Shown: positions 35,649 to 45,959, numbered from the stretch's first letter. The stretch is DNA of 64,000 nucleotides from Cellulosimicrobium funkei (GCF_001019615.1 NZ_JNBQ01000004.1:124001-188000); one strand, 5' to 3'. Program-made: numbers and translations. The notes: a model not told the origin generated them from the sequence alone.

Positions 35649-36439
35649 GGGAGCCGGTGCAGCAGCTCCGCCTGCTCCCCGGCGAGCGCCTGCGCGCGCT
35701 GCGCCGTCGCCCAGTCCCGGTCGCGCCGCTCGGCGAGCACCGCCAGGAGGAACGTCTCCGGGTGCGTGCCGGGCGGCGGGCCGGGCGCGACGTACCGCTC
35801 GACCTGCCCCGCGAGCTCCTGCCCCAGTCGGGCCCGCGACGCCGGGTGCAGCTTGCCCGCGCGGGCCAGGAACTGTCGCGCCGCGAGCGCGAGGCCGTCG
35901 GGCAGGCGGCGCATGTCGGCGTGGGACGCCCACGCGGCGAGGTACGGGGGCATGACGAGCGGCGCGAGCGTCGGCCGCCCGCCCCGCACCCGGATCGCGT
36001 ACGTCCCCGCCGCCATGTCGCCGAGGCGCTTGCCCTTGTCGTTCGTCAGCGACGCGACGAGCGCGACGGAGCCGAGCGTCAGCCAGATCTCGCCGATGCC
36101 GACCAGGGCGCGCAGGAAGGCGTGCCGGAAGCGGACCGGACCGCCGTCGTCGCGCACGACCCGGATGCCCAGCGCCAGCTTGCCGAGCGAGCGGCCGCGC
36201 GAGAGCGTCTCGACGGTCGTGGGGATCACGACCATGACGAGGACGGCGAGCGCGATGCCGATGGCCGGGGCGAAGTCCGGGTCGACCAGCTCGAGCGAGC
36301 CCGACGTCGCGAAGAGCAGCGCGAACAGCGCGACGAAGAGCGTCAGCATGTCGAGGAAGAGCGCGAGGCCACGCGTGACGAACGACGCCGGTCGCGCGTC
36401 GAGGACCACGCCCTCGCCGATCAGGATGCCGTCCCGCAC
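35621..36439 (-). CDS. RDD family membrane protein
   Basis: 272 residues. The RDD domain (about 15-155) has two or three membrane helices and the motif RGLALFLDMLTLF, then GRSLGKLALGIRVVRDDGG. A cytoplasmic tail of about 110 residues follows. RDD proteins are thought to be transporters or regulators of unknown substrate. GAGGAG four nt before the GTG sets the start. It is divergent from the SpoIIM gene, an arrangement that recurs in Actinobacteria near MoxR/DUF58 genes and suggests a shared envelope-related role. Confidence 0.88.
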   Translation of the reverse strand: MRDGILIGEGVVLDARPASFVTRGLALFLDMLTLFVALFALLFATSGSLELVDPDFAPAIGIALAVLVMVVIPTTVETLSRGRSLGKLALGIRVVRDDGGPVRFRHAFLRALVGIGEIWLTLGSVALVASLTNDKGKRLGDMAAGTYAIRVRGGRPTLAPLVMPPYLAAWASHADMRRLPDGLALAARQFLARAGKLHPASRARLGQELAGQVERYVAPGPPPGTHPETFLLAVLAERRDRDWATAQRAQALAGEQAELLHRLPYSIPDPTR

Positions 36440-36515
36440 GCTGCTCCTCGCCCTCGTTCCGTCACGGGTCCGCGCCCGCGCGCCGGTCGGCGCACCGGCG
36501 GCACGCCCCGTGTGG

Positions 36516-36521
36516 CAGGGT
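36516..36521 (+). promoter_or_regulatory. Leaderless -10 box for the SpoIIM gene
   Basis: CAGGGT, 7 nt before the GTG start at 36529. Confidence 0.45.
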
Positions 36522-36528
36522 ATCGGTC

Positions 36529-37518
36529 GTGGACCTCGACGCCTTCACCGACGTGCACCGCGCGCAGTGGGACCGCCTGGAGACCCTCACCTCGCGGCGC
36601 ACGCTCGACGGCGCCGAGGCGGACGAGCTGGTCCGGTTGTACCAGGCCGTCGCGACCCACCTGTCGACCGTCCGGTCCGTCGCGCCGGACCCCGTGCTCA
36701 TCTCGCGCCTGTCCGTGCTCCTCGGCAAGGCCCGGACGCGCATCGCGGGGGCGCACGAGCCCGCGTGGCGCGACGTGGTGCGGTTCCTCACGGTGTCCCT
36801 CCCTGCCGCCCTGTACCGGATCCGGTGGTGGTCGGTCGGTGTGACGGTCGCGTGCCTCGTGGTCGCGCTCGTCGCCGGGACCTGGGTCGCGACGACGCCC
36901 GAGGGCCTCGCGTCGATGGGCCCGCCGAGCGTCCAGGAGAACTACGTGAACGAGGCGTTCGCCTCGTACTACGACCCCGGGCTCGACTTCGCGACCGTCG
37001 TCTGGACCAACAACGCCTGGATCGCGGCACAGTGCATCGGGCTGGGCATCACGGGGATCTTCCCCGCGTACGTGCTGTTCTCCAACGCCGTGGCCATCGG
37101 GTCGACCGGTGGCATGATGGCCGCGCACGGGGAGCTCGGGCTCTTCCTCCAGCTCATCGCGCCGCACGGCCTGCTCGAGCTCATGTCCGTGTTCGTCGCC
37201 GGTGCCGCAGGCCTGCGGATCTTCTGGGCCTGGGTCGACCCGGGTCCGCTCCCGCGCTCGCGCGCCCTCGCCCAGGAGGGCCGCGCGCTCGTCACGGTCG
37301 CGATCGGGCTCGTCATCGCGCTCGCGATCTCCGGCGTCATCGAGGGCTTCGTCACGGGCTCGGCCATGCCGTGGTGGCTCAAGATCGTCATCGGCGCCAT
37401 CGCGCTCGCCGGGTTCTGGGTCTACACGATCGTGCTCGGTCGTCGTGCCGTGGCCGCCGGCGAGACCGGCGACCTCACCGCCGACCACGCGGGCGACGTC
37501 GTCCCGGTCGCGGCCTGA
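36529..37518 (+). CDS. Stage II sporulation protein M family membrane protein
   Basis: 329 residues. A soluble N-terminal helical region (1-95) leads into five or six membrane helices. Recognisable SpoIIM segments are TNNAWIAAQCIGLGITGIFPAY and LGLFLQLIAPHGLLEL, the latter with a conserved histidine inside the membrane. In non-sporulating Actinobacteria this protein is encoded beside RDD, DUF58 and MoxR genes; its role is unknown and sporulation is not implied. A -10 box 7 nt before the GTG predicts leaderless expression. Confidence 0.88.
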   Translation: MDLDAFTDVHRAQWDRLETLTSRRTLDGAEADELVRLYQAVATHLSTVRSVAPDPVLISRLSVLLGKARTRIAGAHEPAWRDVVRFLTVSLPAALYRIRWWSVGVTVACLVVALVAGTWVATTPEGLASMGPPSVQENYVNEAFASYYDPGLDFATVVWTNNAWIAAQCIGLGITGIFPAYVLFSNAVAIGSTGGMMAAHGELGLFLQLIAPHGLLELMSVFVAGAAGLRIFWAWVDPGPLPRSRALAQEGRALVTVAIGLVIALAISGVIEGFVTGSAMPWWLKIVIGAIALAGFWVYTIVLGRRAVAAGETGDLTADHAGDVVPVAA

Positions 37519-37557
37519 ACGTCTTCCCGGCACTCGGGCTCGGTTCGTAGGAGCCGC

Positions 37558-38868
37558 TCAGTCGTGCACGACGACGCGCGCCCGCGCGCCCGGCCACGCG
37601 CACCGGACCCAGTCCTCGGCTCGCGCGACGACCGCGTCGCGCACGCCGGGCTCGCGGAGCCGGTCCGCGGGGGAGCGGCGGCCGTCGGCGTCGCCCGCTC
37701 CGTCGGCAGCCGTGCCGTCCCGGGTCACGTCACCCGCGGGGCCGCGCAGCGGGCGCACCTCGACGTGCACGACGTCGTCCGCAGGCGCGTCGGGCGACGT
37801 CGCCTCGGTCGTCGGCCGGGCGGGGGTGGGCGGGCTGGCCGTGGCCGTCGGGCGCGCCGTCCACGCCCCGGCCACGCGTCCGTCGACGAGCACGGTCGCC
37901 GCGACCTGGCCGTTGATGCTCACGACGCTCTTGACCGGGACGTCGCCGAGCACCCGCGTCCGGTCGTCGTGCGCGAGGACGAGGTTGTCGAAGTCGCCCG
38001 CGAGGACCGTCGGCACGGGCGCGTCGCCCGGCGGGCGAGGCGCGTCGGGGAGGTCGAAGAGCTCCTTGCCGTCCGGGCCGGTGAACGTCACGAGCTCGGG
38101 ACGCAGCACGTCGAACGCGGCCTTGAGCCGCGTCAGCCCCGCCCACCGCTGCGCGTCGACCACGGAGGCCGGGCCGAACGCCGCCAGGTAGCGCCGCACG
38201 AGCCCGACGCGGGTCGCGAGGACGGCGTCGGGGTCCGTGTCGTGCGCGACCGCGTCGAGGACCGGGTCGGACCGGCCCAGCCAGGCCTGCACCGTCGTCC
38301 ACGTGGTCGTGGTGCCCGGCCCGCTCGCTCCCCAGAGCCCGCGCGGCGGCACCTGGACCAGCGGCAGCAGGCAGCGCGCCCCGTACGCGAGGTGCTTGGG
38401 GTCGACGTCGGGCCACCGCTCCGCGAGCCGCCTGCCGAGCTCGACCGAGGTCAGCGGCTCGTCGAGCAGGTCGCGCGCGACCTCCTCGAGGTCGTCGAGG
38501 TCCACGTCCGCGAGGGCCGCGCCGTGCTGGTTCTTCGCCCGCAGGTACGCGGCGAGCGTCGGCCGCACCAGTGCGGTGAGCGCCAGCGCGTCGTCCGCGG
38601 CGACCAGGTGCACCGTGCCGCGCAGCGCGCCCACGCGCACGACGTCACGGCTGGTGAGCAGCGAGCCCAGGTCGTCGGGCGCGAACGCCGCGAGCCGCGA
38701 CCACAGGGCGGGGTACGGCGACGACGGCACCTGCGACTGGAGCCCGACGAGGTGCCGCACCTCGTCCAGCACCGACGCCGCGCGCGGGGCGTCGAGGTGC
38801 TGGCGCGCGAGCAGCGCACGGTTGAGGTCGTCGTGGCTCAGCCGCGGCCCGAACCGCCCGTCCGCCAT
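37558..38868 (-). CDS. Winged-helix DNA-binding protein (HTH_42/AlkX-like)
   Basis: 436 residues. It matches the HTH_42 superfamily (PF06224): VRHLVGLQSQVPSSPYPALWSRL near the N-terminus, RVGALRGTVHLVAADD, then LVLAHDDRTRVLG in the C-terminal half. Relatives include YcaQ-type DNA glycosylases, but this branch lacks proof of enzyme activity. A Pro/Ala-rich insert lies at about 340-385. The 40-residue membrane peptide is encoded 7 nt upstream on the same strand. A second member of this superfamily lies at 51.5 kb. Confidence 0.85.
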   Translation of the reverse strand: MADGRFGPRLSHDDLNRALLARQHLDAPRAASVLDEVRHLVGLQSQVPSSPYPALWSRLAAFAPDDLGSLLTSRDVVRVGALRGTVHLVAADDALALTALVRPTLAAYLRAKNQHGAALADVDLDDLEEVARDLLDEPLTSVELGRRLAERWPDVDPKHLAYGARCLLPLVQVPPRGLWGASGPGTTTTWTTVQAWLGRSDPVLDAVAHDTDPDAVLATRVGLVRRYLAAFGPASVVDAQRWAGLTRLKAAFDVLRPELVTFTGPDGKELFDLPDAPRPPGDAPVPTVLAGDFDNLVLAHDDRTRVLGDVPVKSVVSINGQVAATVLVDGRVAGAWTARPTATASPPTPARPTTEATSPDAPADDVVHVEVRPLRGPAGDVTRDGTAADGAGDADGRRSPADRLREPGVRDAVVARAEDWVRCAWPGARARVVVHD

Positions 38869-38875
38869 CGGCGCG

Positions 38876-38998
38876 TCAGGACAGCACGATCGCGAGCGCG
38901 GGGATGAGGAAGGTCGCGAGGAGCGCCGCCACGACGATCATCGCGACGCGACGGTTGCGCCGTGCGCGCTGTCGGGGATCGGTCGGCTGCCAGGCCAC
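38876..38998 (-). CDS. Predicted 40-residue single-pass membrane peptide
   Basis: Short gene read directly from the sequence. It encodes MAWQPTDPRQRARRNRRVAM followed by a 20-residue hydrophobic helix and the C-terminal IVLS. AGGAG lies 7 nt before the GTG at 38998, and a TAGGGT -10 box lies 36 nt further upstream. Its TGA is 7 nt before the start of the HTH_42 gene, so the two form an operon. The basic N-terminus predicts the N-in orientation. I do not know a family; it could be a small regulator of a membrane complex. Confidence 0.7.
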   Translation of the reverse strand: MAWQPTDPRQRARRNRRVAMIVVAALLATFLIPALAIVLS

Positions 38999-39034
38999 GG
39001 GGGTTCTCCTGAGCTCGGTGGAAATACCCGCACG

Positions 39035-39040
39035 ACCCTA
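39035..39040 (-). promoter_or_regulatory. -10 box for the small peptide/HTH_42 operon
   Basis: TAGGGT on the minus strand, inside a GAGGTAGGGT stretch related to the repeats at 39071-39136. Confidence 0.45.
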
Positions 39041-39074
39041 CCTCGCCCCTGAGGCAGCGTCCTCGTCCGCCGAG

Positions 39075-39136
39075 GTAGAACCGCCGGTCGCGAGGTAGAA
39101 CGCGCGGAGCTCTATCTCGTGACCGGAGGTTCTACG
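39075..39136. repeat. 62-bp imperfect palindrome with GTAGAAC arms
   Basis: Left arm 39075-39104 carries GTAGAAC twice, 20 bp apart; the right arm 39107-39136 is its imperfect reverse complement, with GAGCTCTATCTCG and GGTTCTAC. A CGAGGTAG-type half-site also lies at 39038-39046 in reverse. It follows the DUF58 stop codon, so it could terminate that operon, but the sequence looks like an interspersed intergenic repeat. Confidence 0.6.
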
Positions 39137-39169
39137 TCACGGTCGGCTGACCGGGCATCGGCCCGGACG

Positions 39170-40462
39170 TCAGAGGCGGCCGGCGGCCTTGAGGGCGAGG
39201 TAGGTGTCGGCGAGGCGGGGGGCGAGGTCGTCGGGGAGGGCGTCGACGACCTCGACGCCGCGCTGGCGCAGGACGGTCGTCACGGCGGCGCGTTCGATCT
39301 CCCCGCGTGCCGCGGCGGCGGCGTCGTACACCTCGGCGGTGCCGGTGCGGTCGTCGCGCAGGGCGACGACCTCGGGGTCGCCGGCCGCGGCGAGCACGAC
39401 CTGGTGCTTGGCCGTGAGCTGCCCGACGACGGGGAGCAGCCCGGTCTCGACGGCGGCGGCGTCGAGGGTGGACAGGAGCACGACGAGCGCGCGCTGGGAC
39501 AGGCGTTCGTGGACCGCGCCGACGAGCCCCGGCCAGTCGGTCTCGAGCAGGGCGGGCTCGAGCGGGGCGAGCGCGTCCGCCATGGCGGGCATGAGGCGCG
39601 GGCCGGCGGCGCCGGCGACGCGCGAGCGCACGGTGCGGTCGTACGCGATGAGCTCGACGCGGTCCCCGGCGCGCCCGGCGAGCGCGGCGAGCAGGAGCGC
39701 GGCCTCGATGCTCGCGTCGAGGCGCGGCTCGTCGCCGACGCGGGTCGCGGACGTGCGCGACGTGTCGACGACGACGAGCACGCGCCGGTCGCGCTCCGGA
39801 CGCCACGTGCGCACGACCATGTCCCGACCGCGGGCGGACGCGCGCCAGTCGATCGAGCGGACGTCGTCCCCGAGGACGTACTCGCGCAGCGAGTCGAACT
39901 CGGTGCCCTCGCCGCGCACCTGGACCGCCGCCCGGCCGTCCATCTCGCGCAGGCGCGCGAGCCGGCTCGGGAGGTGGCGGCGGGACGCGAACTCGGGGAG
40001 CACGCGCAACCGGCCGGGCACGGTGATCGAGGCCTGGCGCGCGGCGAGGCGCAGCGGGCCGAACGAGCGGATCGTGACCCGGTCGGCGACGCGCTCGCCG
40101 CGCCGTGTCGGCACGAGGACGGTGGTGACGCGCGCGGCCTCGCCGGGTGGCAGGTCGACCGGGTGCCGGTTGACCTGGGTCCCGGCCGACGGCGGCCACG
40201 CGTCCCGGACGAGCGCGCGCAGCCGCCGCGGTGCGAGGTTGGTCAGGGTGAGGCGCGACGTCGTCGTGTCGGTGAGCCGGACGGAGCCCGGGACGCGGCG
40301 CTCGACGGCCACGCGCCGCGGGGACGCCGCGAGCGACGCGTCGAGCACGCACAGCGCGACGACCAGCAGCGTCCACACGAGCACCGTCCCCGGCACGGGG
40401 AACAGCAGCACGGGGACGATCCCGAGCGCCGTCAGCACGACGGCGCGCCACGTCAGGGCCAC
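39170..40462 (-). CDS. DUF58 domain-containing protein
   Basis: 430 residues. Two N-terminal membrane helices (about 5-48), an Ig-like segment, then the DUF58 signature EFDSLREYVLGDDVRSIDWRASAR and a von Willebrand-like fold with VVVDTSRTS, a degenerate MIDAS. DUF58 proteins work with MoxR AAA+ ATPases, probably in assembly or activation of protein complexes. The gene starts 11 nt after the moxR stop, in one minus-strand operon with DUF4350 and DUF4129. The GTG start is the first in frame. Confidence 0.92.
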   Translation of the reverse strand: MALTWRAVVLTALGIVPVLLFPVPGTVLVWTLLVVALCVLDASLAASPRRVAVERRVPGSVRLTDTTTSRLTLTNLAPRRLRALVRDAWPPSAGTQVNRHPVDLPPGEAARVTTVLVPTRRGERVADRVTIRSFGPLRLAARQASITVPGRLRVLPEFASRRHLPSRLARLREMDGRAAVQVRGEGTEFDSLREYVLGDDVRSIDWRASARGRDMVVRTWRPERDRRVLVVVDTSRTSATRVGDEPRLDASIEAALLLAALAGRAGDRVELIAYDRTVRSRVAGAAGPRLMPAMADALAPLEPALLETDWPGLVGAVHERLSQRALVVLLSTLDAAAVETGLLPVVGQLTAKHQVVLAAAGDPEVVALRDDRTGTAEVYDAAAAARGEIERAAVTTVLRQRGVEVVDALPDDLAPRLADTYLALKAAGRL

Positions 40463-40472
40463 GTGCGACGCC

Positions 40473-41671
<1,199 letters not shown>

Positions 41672-41675
<4 letters not shown>

Positions 41676-42931
41676 GAGTGGTAGACCTCGCTCTCGATCC
41701 GGTCAAGGTGACGCGCGAGCTCGAGCAGCGCCGCGTCGTCGGCGGGTGGTGGTCCGTACAGGAGCTGGGCGACCTGGTCGCCCGGTCGGCCCGTCGCGCG
41801 GGCGACGGCGTCGACGAGGGCAGGTGCGTCGGCGGAGCGCGGGAGGCCGAGCCGGCCCGCGAGCCGGTCCGCGGCGCTCGCGCGGAGCCCGGCGGCGGCG
41901 TGCCCGCGGGCACCGGCGCGCCGGTAGAGGCGGCCGCGGCCGCGCGTCGTCTCGGCGGCGCGCACGACGACCGGGAGGTCCTCGGTGACGAGCGGCCCGA
42001 GCCGCCGGCCCCGCCACAGCGCGACGACGAGCACGACGACGAGGACCTGGAGCGCGACGACGCCGAACCAGGGCGGCAGCGACAGGGCGGGGGTCTGCTC
42101 GTCCTCGCCGCCGCCGAGGGACGTGTCGAACGGGTCGGGCACGAGCCACACGAGGCGGTCGTTCTCGCCGAGCATCCACAGGGCGAGCGCCGCGTTCCCG
42201 TCCTCGGTGACCGAGTCGTTGCGCAGCACGGCCGTCGTGTCCACGGCGCGCACGGCCCGCTCGTCGGTCTCGTGCACGAGGTAGGCGCCGATGGCCGGGT
42301 CGTCCGGGGAGGGGAAGCACAGGACGGTCGTCCGGTCGAGCGCGAGGAAGCCGACGCCGTCCGAGCGCAGGGCGCCGGCGGCCTCCGCGGCCGGGTCGTC
42401 GCAGCGCGGGGAGCGCGCGGACGTCCCCGAGCCCCAGTCGTAGGCGAGCTCCGCGCCGCCGTCCGTCGCGGGCGAGAGCAGGAAGTCGGGAGGGGCCACG
42501 AGGACGAGGTCGGTGGGCGTGCGCACGAGCGCCTCCACCTGCTCGTCGAGCAGGAAGTCGCCCTGCGCGACGAGCAGCGTGCCGCCGTCAGCGGACGCCG
42601 CGACCGCGTCCGCGACCGTGGTCACGTAGGTGACCTCGACGCCCTGGTCGCGCAGGACCTCCGCGACGGCCCTGGCGCCGGCGGGCCCGGGGTTGTCCGG
42701 CGCGAGGGGCGTGGACGACGTCGTCGGCCGTGCGATCGCCGACAGGCCGGCGAGCGCGAGGAGGGCGACGACCACGGCCACCGGCCAGCGCGCGCGACGC
42801 CACCGGCTGCGGGCGCGCGAGCCCGCCGTGGTGCCGTCGCCCACGACGGGCACGTGCGCCGTCGTGACGGTTCGAGGACCGTCACCGGACGGGGGCGCGG
42901 TGGGGTGGGGCGGGGACGCCGTGGTGCTCAC
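41672..42931 (-). CDS. DUF4350 domain-containing membrane protein
   Basis: 419 residues. One membrane helix at about 49-66, a large extracytoplasmic domain typical of DUF4350 (NPGPAGARAVAEVLRDQGVEV, then LLVAQGDFLLDEQ), a second helix at about 275-295 and a cytoplasmic tail. Its GTG start lies directly in the frame of the upstream DUF4129 gene with no stop between, so the sequence as given reads as one long fused protein. A G7 run explains this better than a true fusion. Confidence 0.85.
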
Positions 42932-43600
42932 GCGTCGCCACCCCCCCGAGGCCGGGGCGGAGCTCGCGAGCTCTGCCCGCAGCGCGGGGCGTGTCGCCAG
43001 GGTGCGCTCGTCGAGCGCCCGCAGGAACGCGTCCGCCTCGGGCCCGACGGCGGCCTTGCCGTACGCGACGTCGTCGAAGAGGTGCGCGCCGCGGGCGAGG
43101 CCGTCGGCGACGTCGGGTACGCGCTCGCCCGCGGCCTCGGCGGCCTCCCACGCGGTGCGTCCGGGACGCGCGTCGAGGACGGCCCGCTCCTCGAGCGAGC
43201 GGACGACGGCACGGAAGCGCTCGAGCGTGGCGGTCGCCCAGTCGGCCCGGGACGCCGCGGCGTCGGCCGCCGCGCGCATCTCGGCGGCGGTCCGCGCGTC
43301 GTCGTCGTGCACGACGGCGGACGACGTCGCCCGGCGCGACAGGCGCACCGGGCCCGCCACCCAGTAGGCGATGCCGGCCACGAGGAGCACGACCACGACG
43401 ACGAGCACCGCGGTGAGCGGGCCGCCCAGGTCGATCGTGGGCGCGCCGTCGAAGAGCCCGAGCAGCCAGTCGAGGAACCGCTGGAGGAGCGACGGCTCCG
43501 TGCGGTACTCGGGCTTCGCGAGCTCCTCGACGAGCCACCGGCGCGCCTCGTCGGCGTCCGGCTGCACGGGCACGTCGGCCGCGAGCGACCGCAGCGTCAT
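42928..43600 (-). CDS. DUF4129 domain-containing protein, frameshifted at its 3' end
   Basis: 223 residues after correction. A helix at about 60-85 (AVLVVVVVLLVAGIAYWV) precedes a cytoplasmic domain with the DUF4129 pattern RAVVRSLEERAVLDARPGRT. The end of the gene contains seven G at 42941-42947 (minus strand). With six G the frame would read GGGDA and stop at a TGA that overlaps the next GTG as GTGA, like every other junction in this operon. With seven G it runs on into DUF4350. ATG 43600 overlaps the upstream stop (ATGA). Confidence 0.8.
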
Positions 43601-45001
43601 GCCGGCGGCTGCGCGTTCGCCGCGGTGGCGAGCTCGACGTCCAGGCCCTCGCGACGCATGCGCACGTCGATGTAGAGGAGCGCCACGACGCTCCCGAGGA
43701 ACAGCGTCATGACGATGGTCGAGACCGCGACACCGAGTGCCAGCAGGGCGTTCGCGAGGAAGGCCTGACCCGCGGCGAGGAGGAACGTGCTCACGATGCT
43801 GAACGGCGAGACGACGATCTGCACGACGACGTACATCGCGACGTAGGCCAGCAGGTAGATGCCGAAGAGGCGCCAGAAGCTGCCGCGCGTCAGTCGCCAC
43901 GACCGCCGGACGGTCGCCCAGAACGGCTGGCCCTCGAGCGCGAGCGCCGGGGGGACGAGCCCGGTCCGGGTGCCGACCCAGACGGCGAGCACGAGGAGGC
44001 CCGGGAGGGCGACGACGAGCAGGACCACGCCGAGCCCGGTCGTGGCGGCGAAGCCGAGAGCGACCAGGAGCACGACCAGCGCGACGGCGACCGCCCACGC
44101 GAGGCCCAGCAGGAGCGAGAAGCCGATGAGGAACCAGGCGCGGCGCCCGACCTGCGACCAGACCTCTCCGATCGTGGCCTTGCGCCCGATGACGGACTGC
44201 CCGATGGACACCGTCAGCAGACCGCTGACGATCGGGGTGGCGAGGCTCGTCGTGAGCCCGGTCCCGAGCGTGCTCGAGTAGAGCATCGCGAAGTCGTTCT
44301 CCATCCCGCCGAGCCCGGACTCGCTGGGCAGGGAGAGGAAGAAGTCGGCGAAGTAGCCGGAGAACGCCCAACCGAGGAGCGCCCCGATGATCGTCGCGAT
44401 CACGACGACGAGCGCGCTCATGCCGAGCATGACCCGGGGGTTGTGCCGGATCGCGCCGAACGCACCGTCGAAGATCTCGCCGAGCGACAGGGGGCGGAGC
44501 GGGACGATGCCCGGCTTCGCGGCGGGCGGCACGTAGGGCGCGCCCGCGAAGCCGGCGGGCGGGCCGTAGCCGGGGGCGCCGTACTGCGGCTGTCCGTACT
44601 GACCCTGGCCGTACTGACCCTGGCCGTACTGACCCTGCCCGTGCTGCCCCTGTCCGTAGCCCTGCTGGCCGTATCCGCCCGGAGCCTGCGGCGCGGACTG
44701 ACCGTACTGCGGCTGCCCGTACGACGGCTGCCCCCACCCGCCGGGCGCGTCGGGCGCGGGCGGCTGGTCCGCCGTCGGGACCTGACCGGGTGCGTACCCG
44801 GGGGCGTACTGGCCGTACCGGGGCGGGGGCGGCGGCTGCGGGGCTGTGCTGCCCGGCGCGCCGTAGCCGGGTGCGCCGTACGCGGGGGCCCCCCCAGCCT
44901 CCGGCGTCACCGCTCGGGCCCGCGGGCGTCGTCGGACCGGGTGCCGCCGTCGGGTCCGGCGTGGCACCGTCCGGCGTGCCGGAGGTGTCGGGTGTGCTCA
45001 T
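43597..45001 (-). CDS. Membrane protein with GPDP-type membrane domain and Tyr/Gln repeats, frameshifted
   Basis: 467 residues after correction. The start MSTPDTSGTPDGATPDP (ATG 45001) and the rest lie in different frames; seven G at 44889-44895 (minus strand) separate them, and six G would restore GGWGAPAYGAPGYG. The N-terminal third is low-complexity, with GQYGQGQYGQ repeats at 44596-44640. The C-terminal part has about seven membrane helices and resembles the glycerophosphodiester phosphodiesterase membrane domain (PLRPLSLGEIFDGAFGAIRHNPRVM). No catalytic phosphodiesterase domain follows. It heads the DUF4129-DUF4350-MoxR-DUF58 operon. Confidence 0.78.
44596..44640 (-). repeat. Three tandem 15-bp coding repeats
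   Basis: Three copies of GTACTGACCCTGGCC (the last with one difference) encode the GQGQY units of the low-complexity tail. Confidence 0.85.
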
Positions 45002-45077
45002 GTGCTCGTGGTCCCCCGCGGTCGGCTCGGGCGTCGTTCCAGGCCGCCGGGCGAGGATCGGCAACGGCGGCGAGGCC

Positions 45078-45083
45078 ACCCTA
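45078..45083 (-). promoter_or_regulatory. -10 box for the membrane protein-MoxR-DUF58 operon
   Basis: TAGGGT on the minus strand, about 77 bp upstream of ATG 45001, divergent from mtrA. Confidence 0.4.
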
Positions 45084-45263
45084 GTACGCGCCCCTGCGCG
45101 TCGTGCCGAGGAGAGGCGTGGTCCCGCGTGGCACGGCCGGGGCCACGCGCCTGCCGACCTCGCCTCGTGCGCATGCGGGACCGGCCCGCCACCTCGGCGC
45201 GAGGCGCGGCGGGTTCACCCGCGCCGCGGCGTCGGGCCGCGCCGAGGTGAGGCGCGTCGATGG

Positions 45264-45269
45264 CAAGAT
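45264..45269 (+). promoter_or_regulatory. Leaderless -10 box for mtrA
   Basis: CAAGAT, 6 nt before ATG 45276; no ribosome-binding site is present in that gap. Confidence 0.45.
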
Positions 45270-45275
45270 GTCCGC

Positions 45276-45959
45276 ATGAAGGTTCGTGTGCTCGTGGTGG
45301 ACGACGACACCGCCCTGGCCGAGATGATCGGGATCGTCCTGCGCTCCGAGGGCTTCGAACCCGTGTTCTGCGCGGACGGTGACCTCGCGCTCGAGACGTT
45401 CCGCAGCACCCAGCCGGACCTGGTGCTCCTCGACCTCATGCTCCCGGGCAAGGACGGCACCGAGGTGTGCCGCCTCATCCGCGCCGAGTCCGGCGTGCCC
45501 GTCATCATGCTCACCGCGAAGAGCGACACGGTCGACGTCGTGCTCGGCCTGGAGTCCGGCGCCGACGACTACATCTCCAAGCCGTTCAAGCCCAAGGAGC
45601 TCGTCGCGCGCATCCGGGCGCGCCTGCGCCGCACGGAGGAGCCGGCCCCGGAGCACCTGTCGATCGGCGACGTCGAGATCGACGTGACGGGTCACCGCGT
45701 GTCCCGCGGGGGCGAGCAGGTCGCGCTCACGCCGCTCGAGTTCGACCTCCTCGTCGCGCTCGCGCGCAAGCCCTGGCAGGTCTTCACGCGCGAGGTCCTC
45801 CTCGAGAAGGTGTGGGGCTACCGGCACGCCGCGGACACGCGCCTCGTCAACGTCCACGTCCAGCGTCTGCGCTCGAAGATCGAGCACGACCCCGAGAACC
45901 CGGAGATCGTGCTGACCGTCCGCGGCGTCGGGTACAAGGCGGGCGCGACCCGCACGTGA
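45276..45959 (+). CDS. mtrA: Response regulator MtrA
   Basis: 227 residues. OmpR-type regulator of cell division, wall metabolism and osmoadaptation in Actinobacteria. The receiver has VLVVDDDTALAEM, phosphoacceptor D53 in LVLLDLMLPG, and K in DDYISKPFKPKEL; the winged-helix domain has LTPLEFDLLVALARKP and VRGVGYKAG. The GTGA overlap with mtrB couples translation. The order mtrA-mtrB-lpqB-comF-hpf-secA is the conserved actinobacterial block, which secures the names. Confidence 0.97.
   Translation: MKVRVLVVDDDTALAEMIGIVLRSEGFEPVFCADGDLALETFRSTQPDLVLLDLMLPGKDGTEVCRLIRAESGVPVIMLTAKSDTVDVVLGLESGADDYISKPFKPKELVARIRARLRRTEEPAPEHLSIGDVEIDVTGHRVSRGGEQVALTPLEFDLLVALARKPWQVFTREVLLEKVWGYRHAADTRLVNVHVQRLRSKIEHDPENPEIVLTVRGVGYKAGATRT

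Noticed and set aside
36529-37518. SpoIIM gene as evidence that the organism sporulates
   Set aside because: SpoIIM-family proteins are widespread in non-sporulating Actinobacteria beside RDD and MoxR genes.
44790-45275. N-terminal extension of mtrA
   Set aside because: MtrA homology begins exactly at ATG 45276, which has a -10 box 6 nt upstream; the extension lies in the divergent promoter region.
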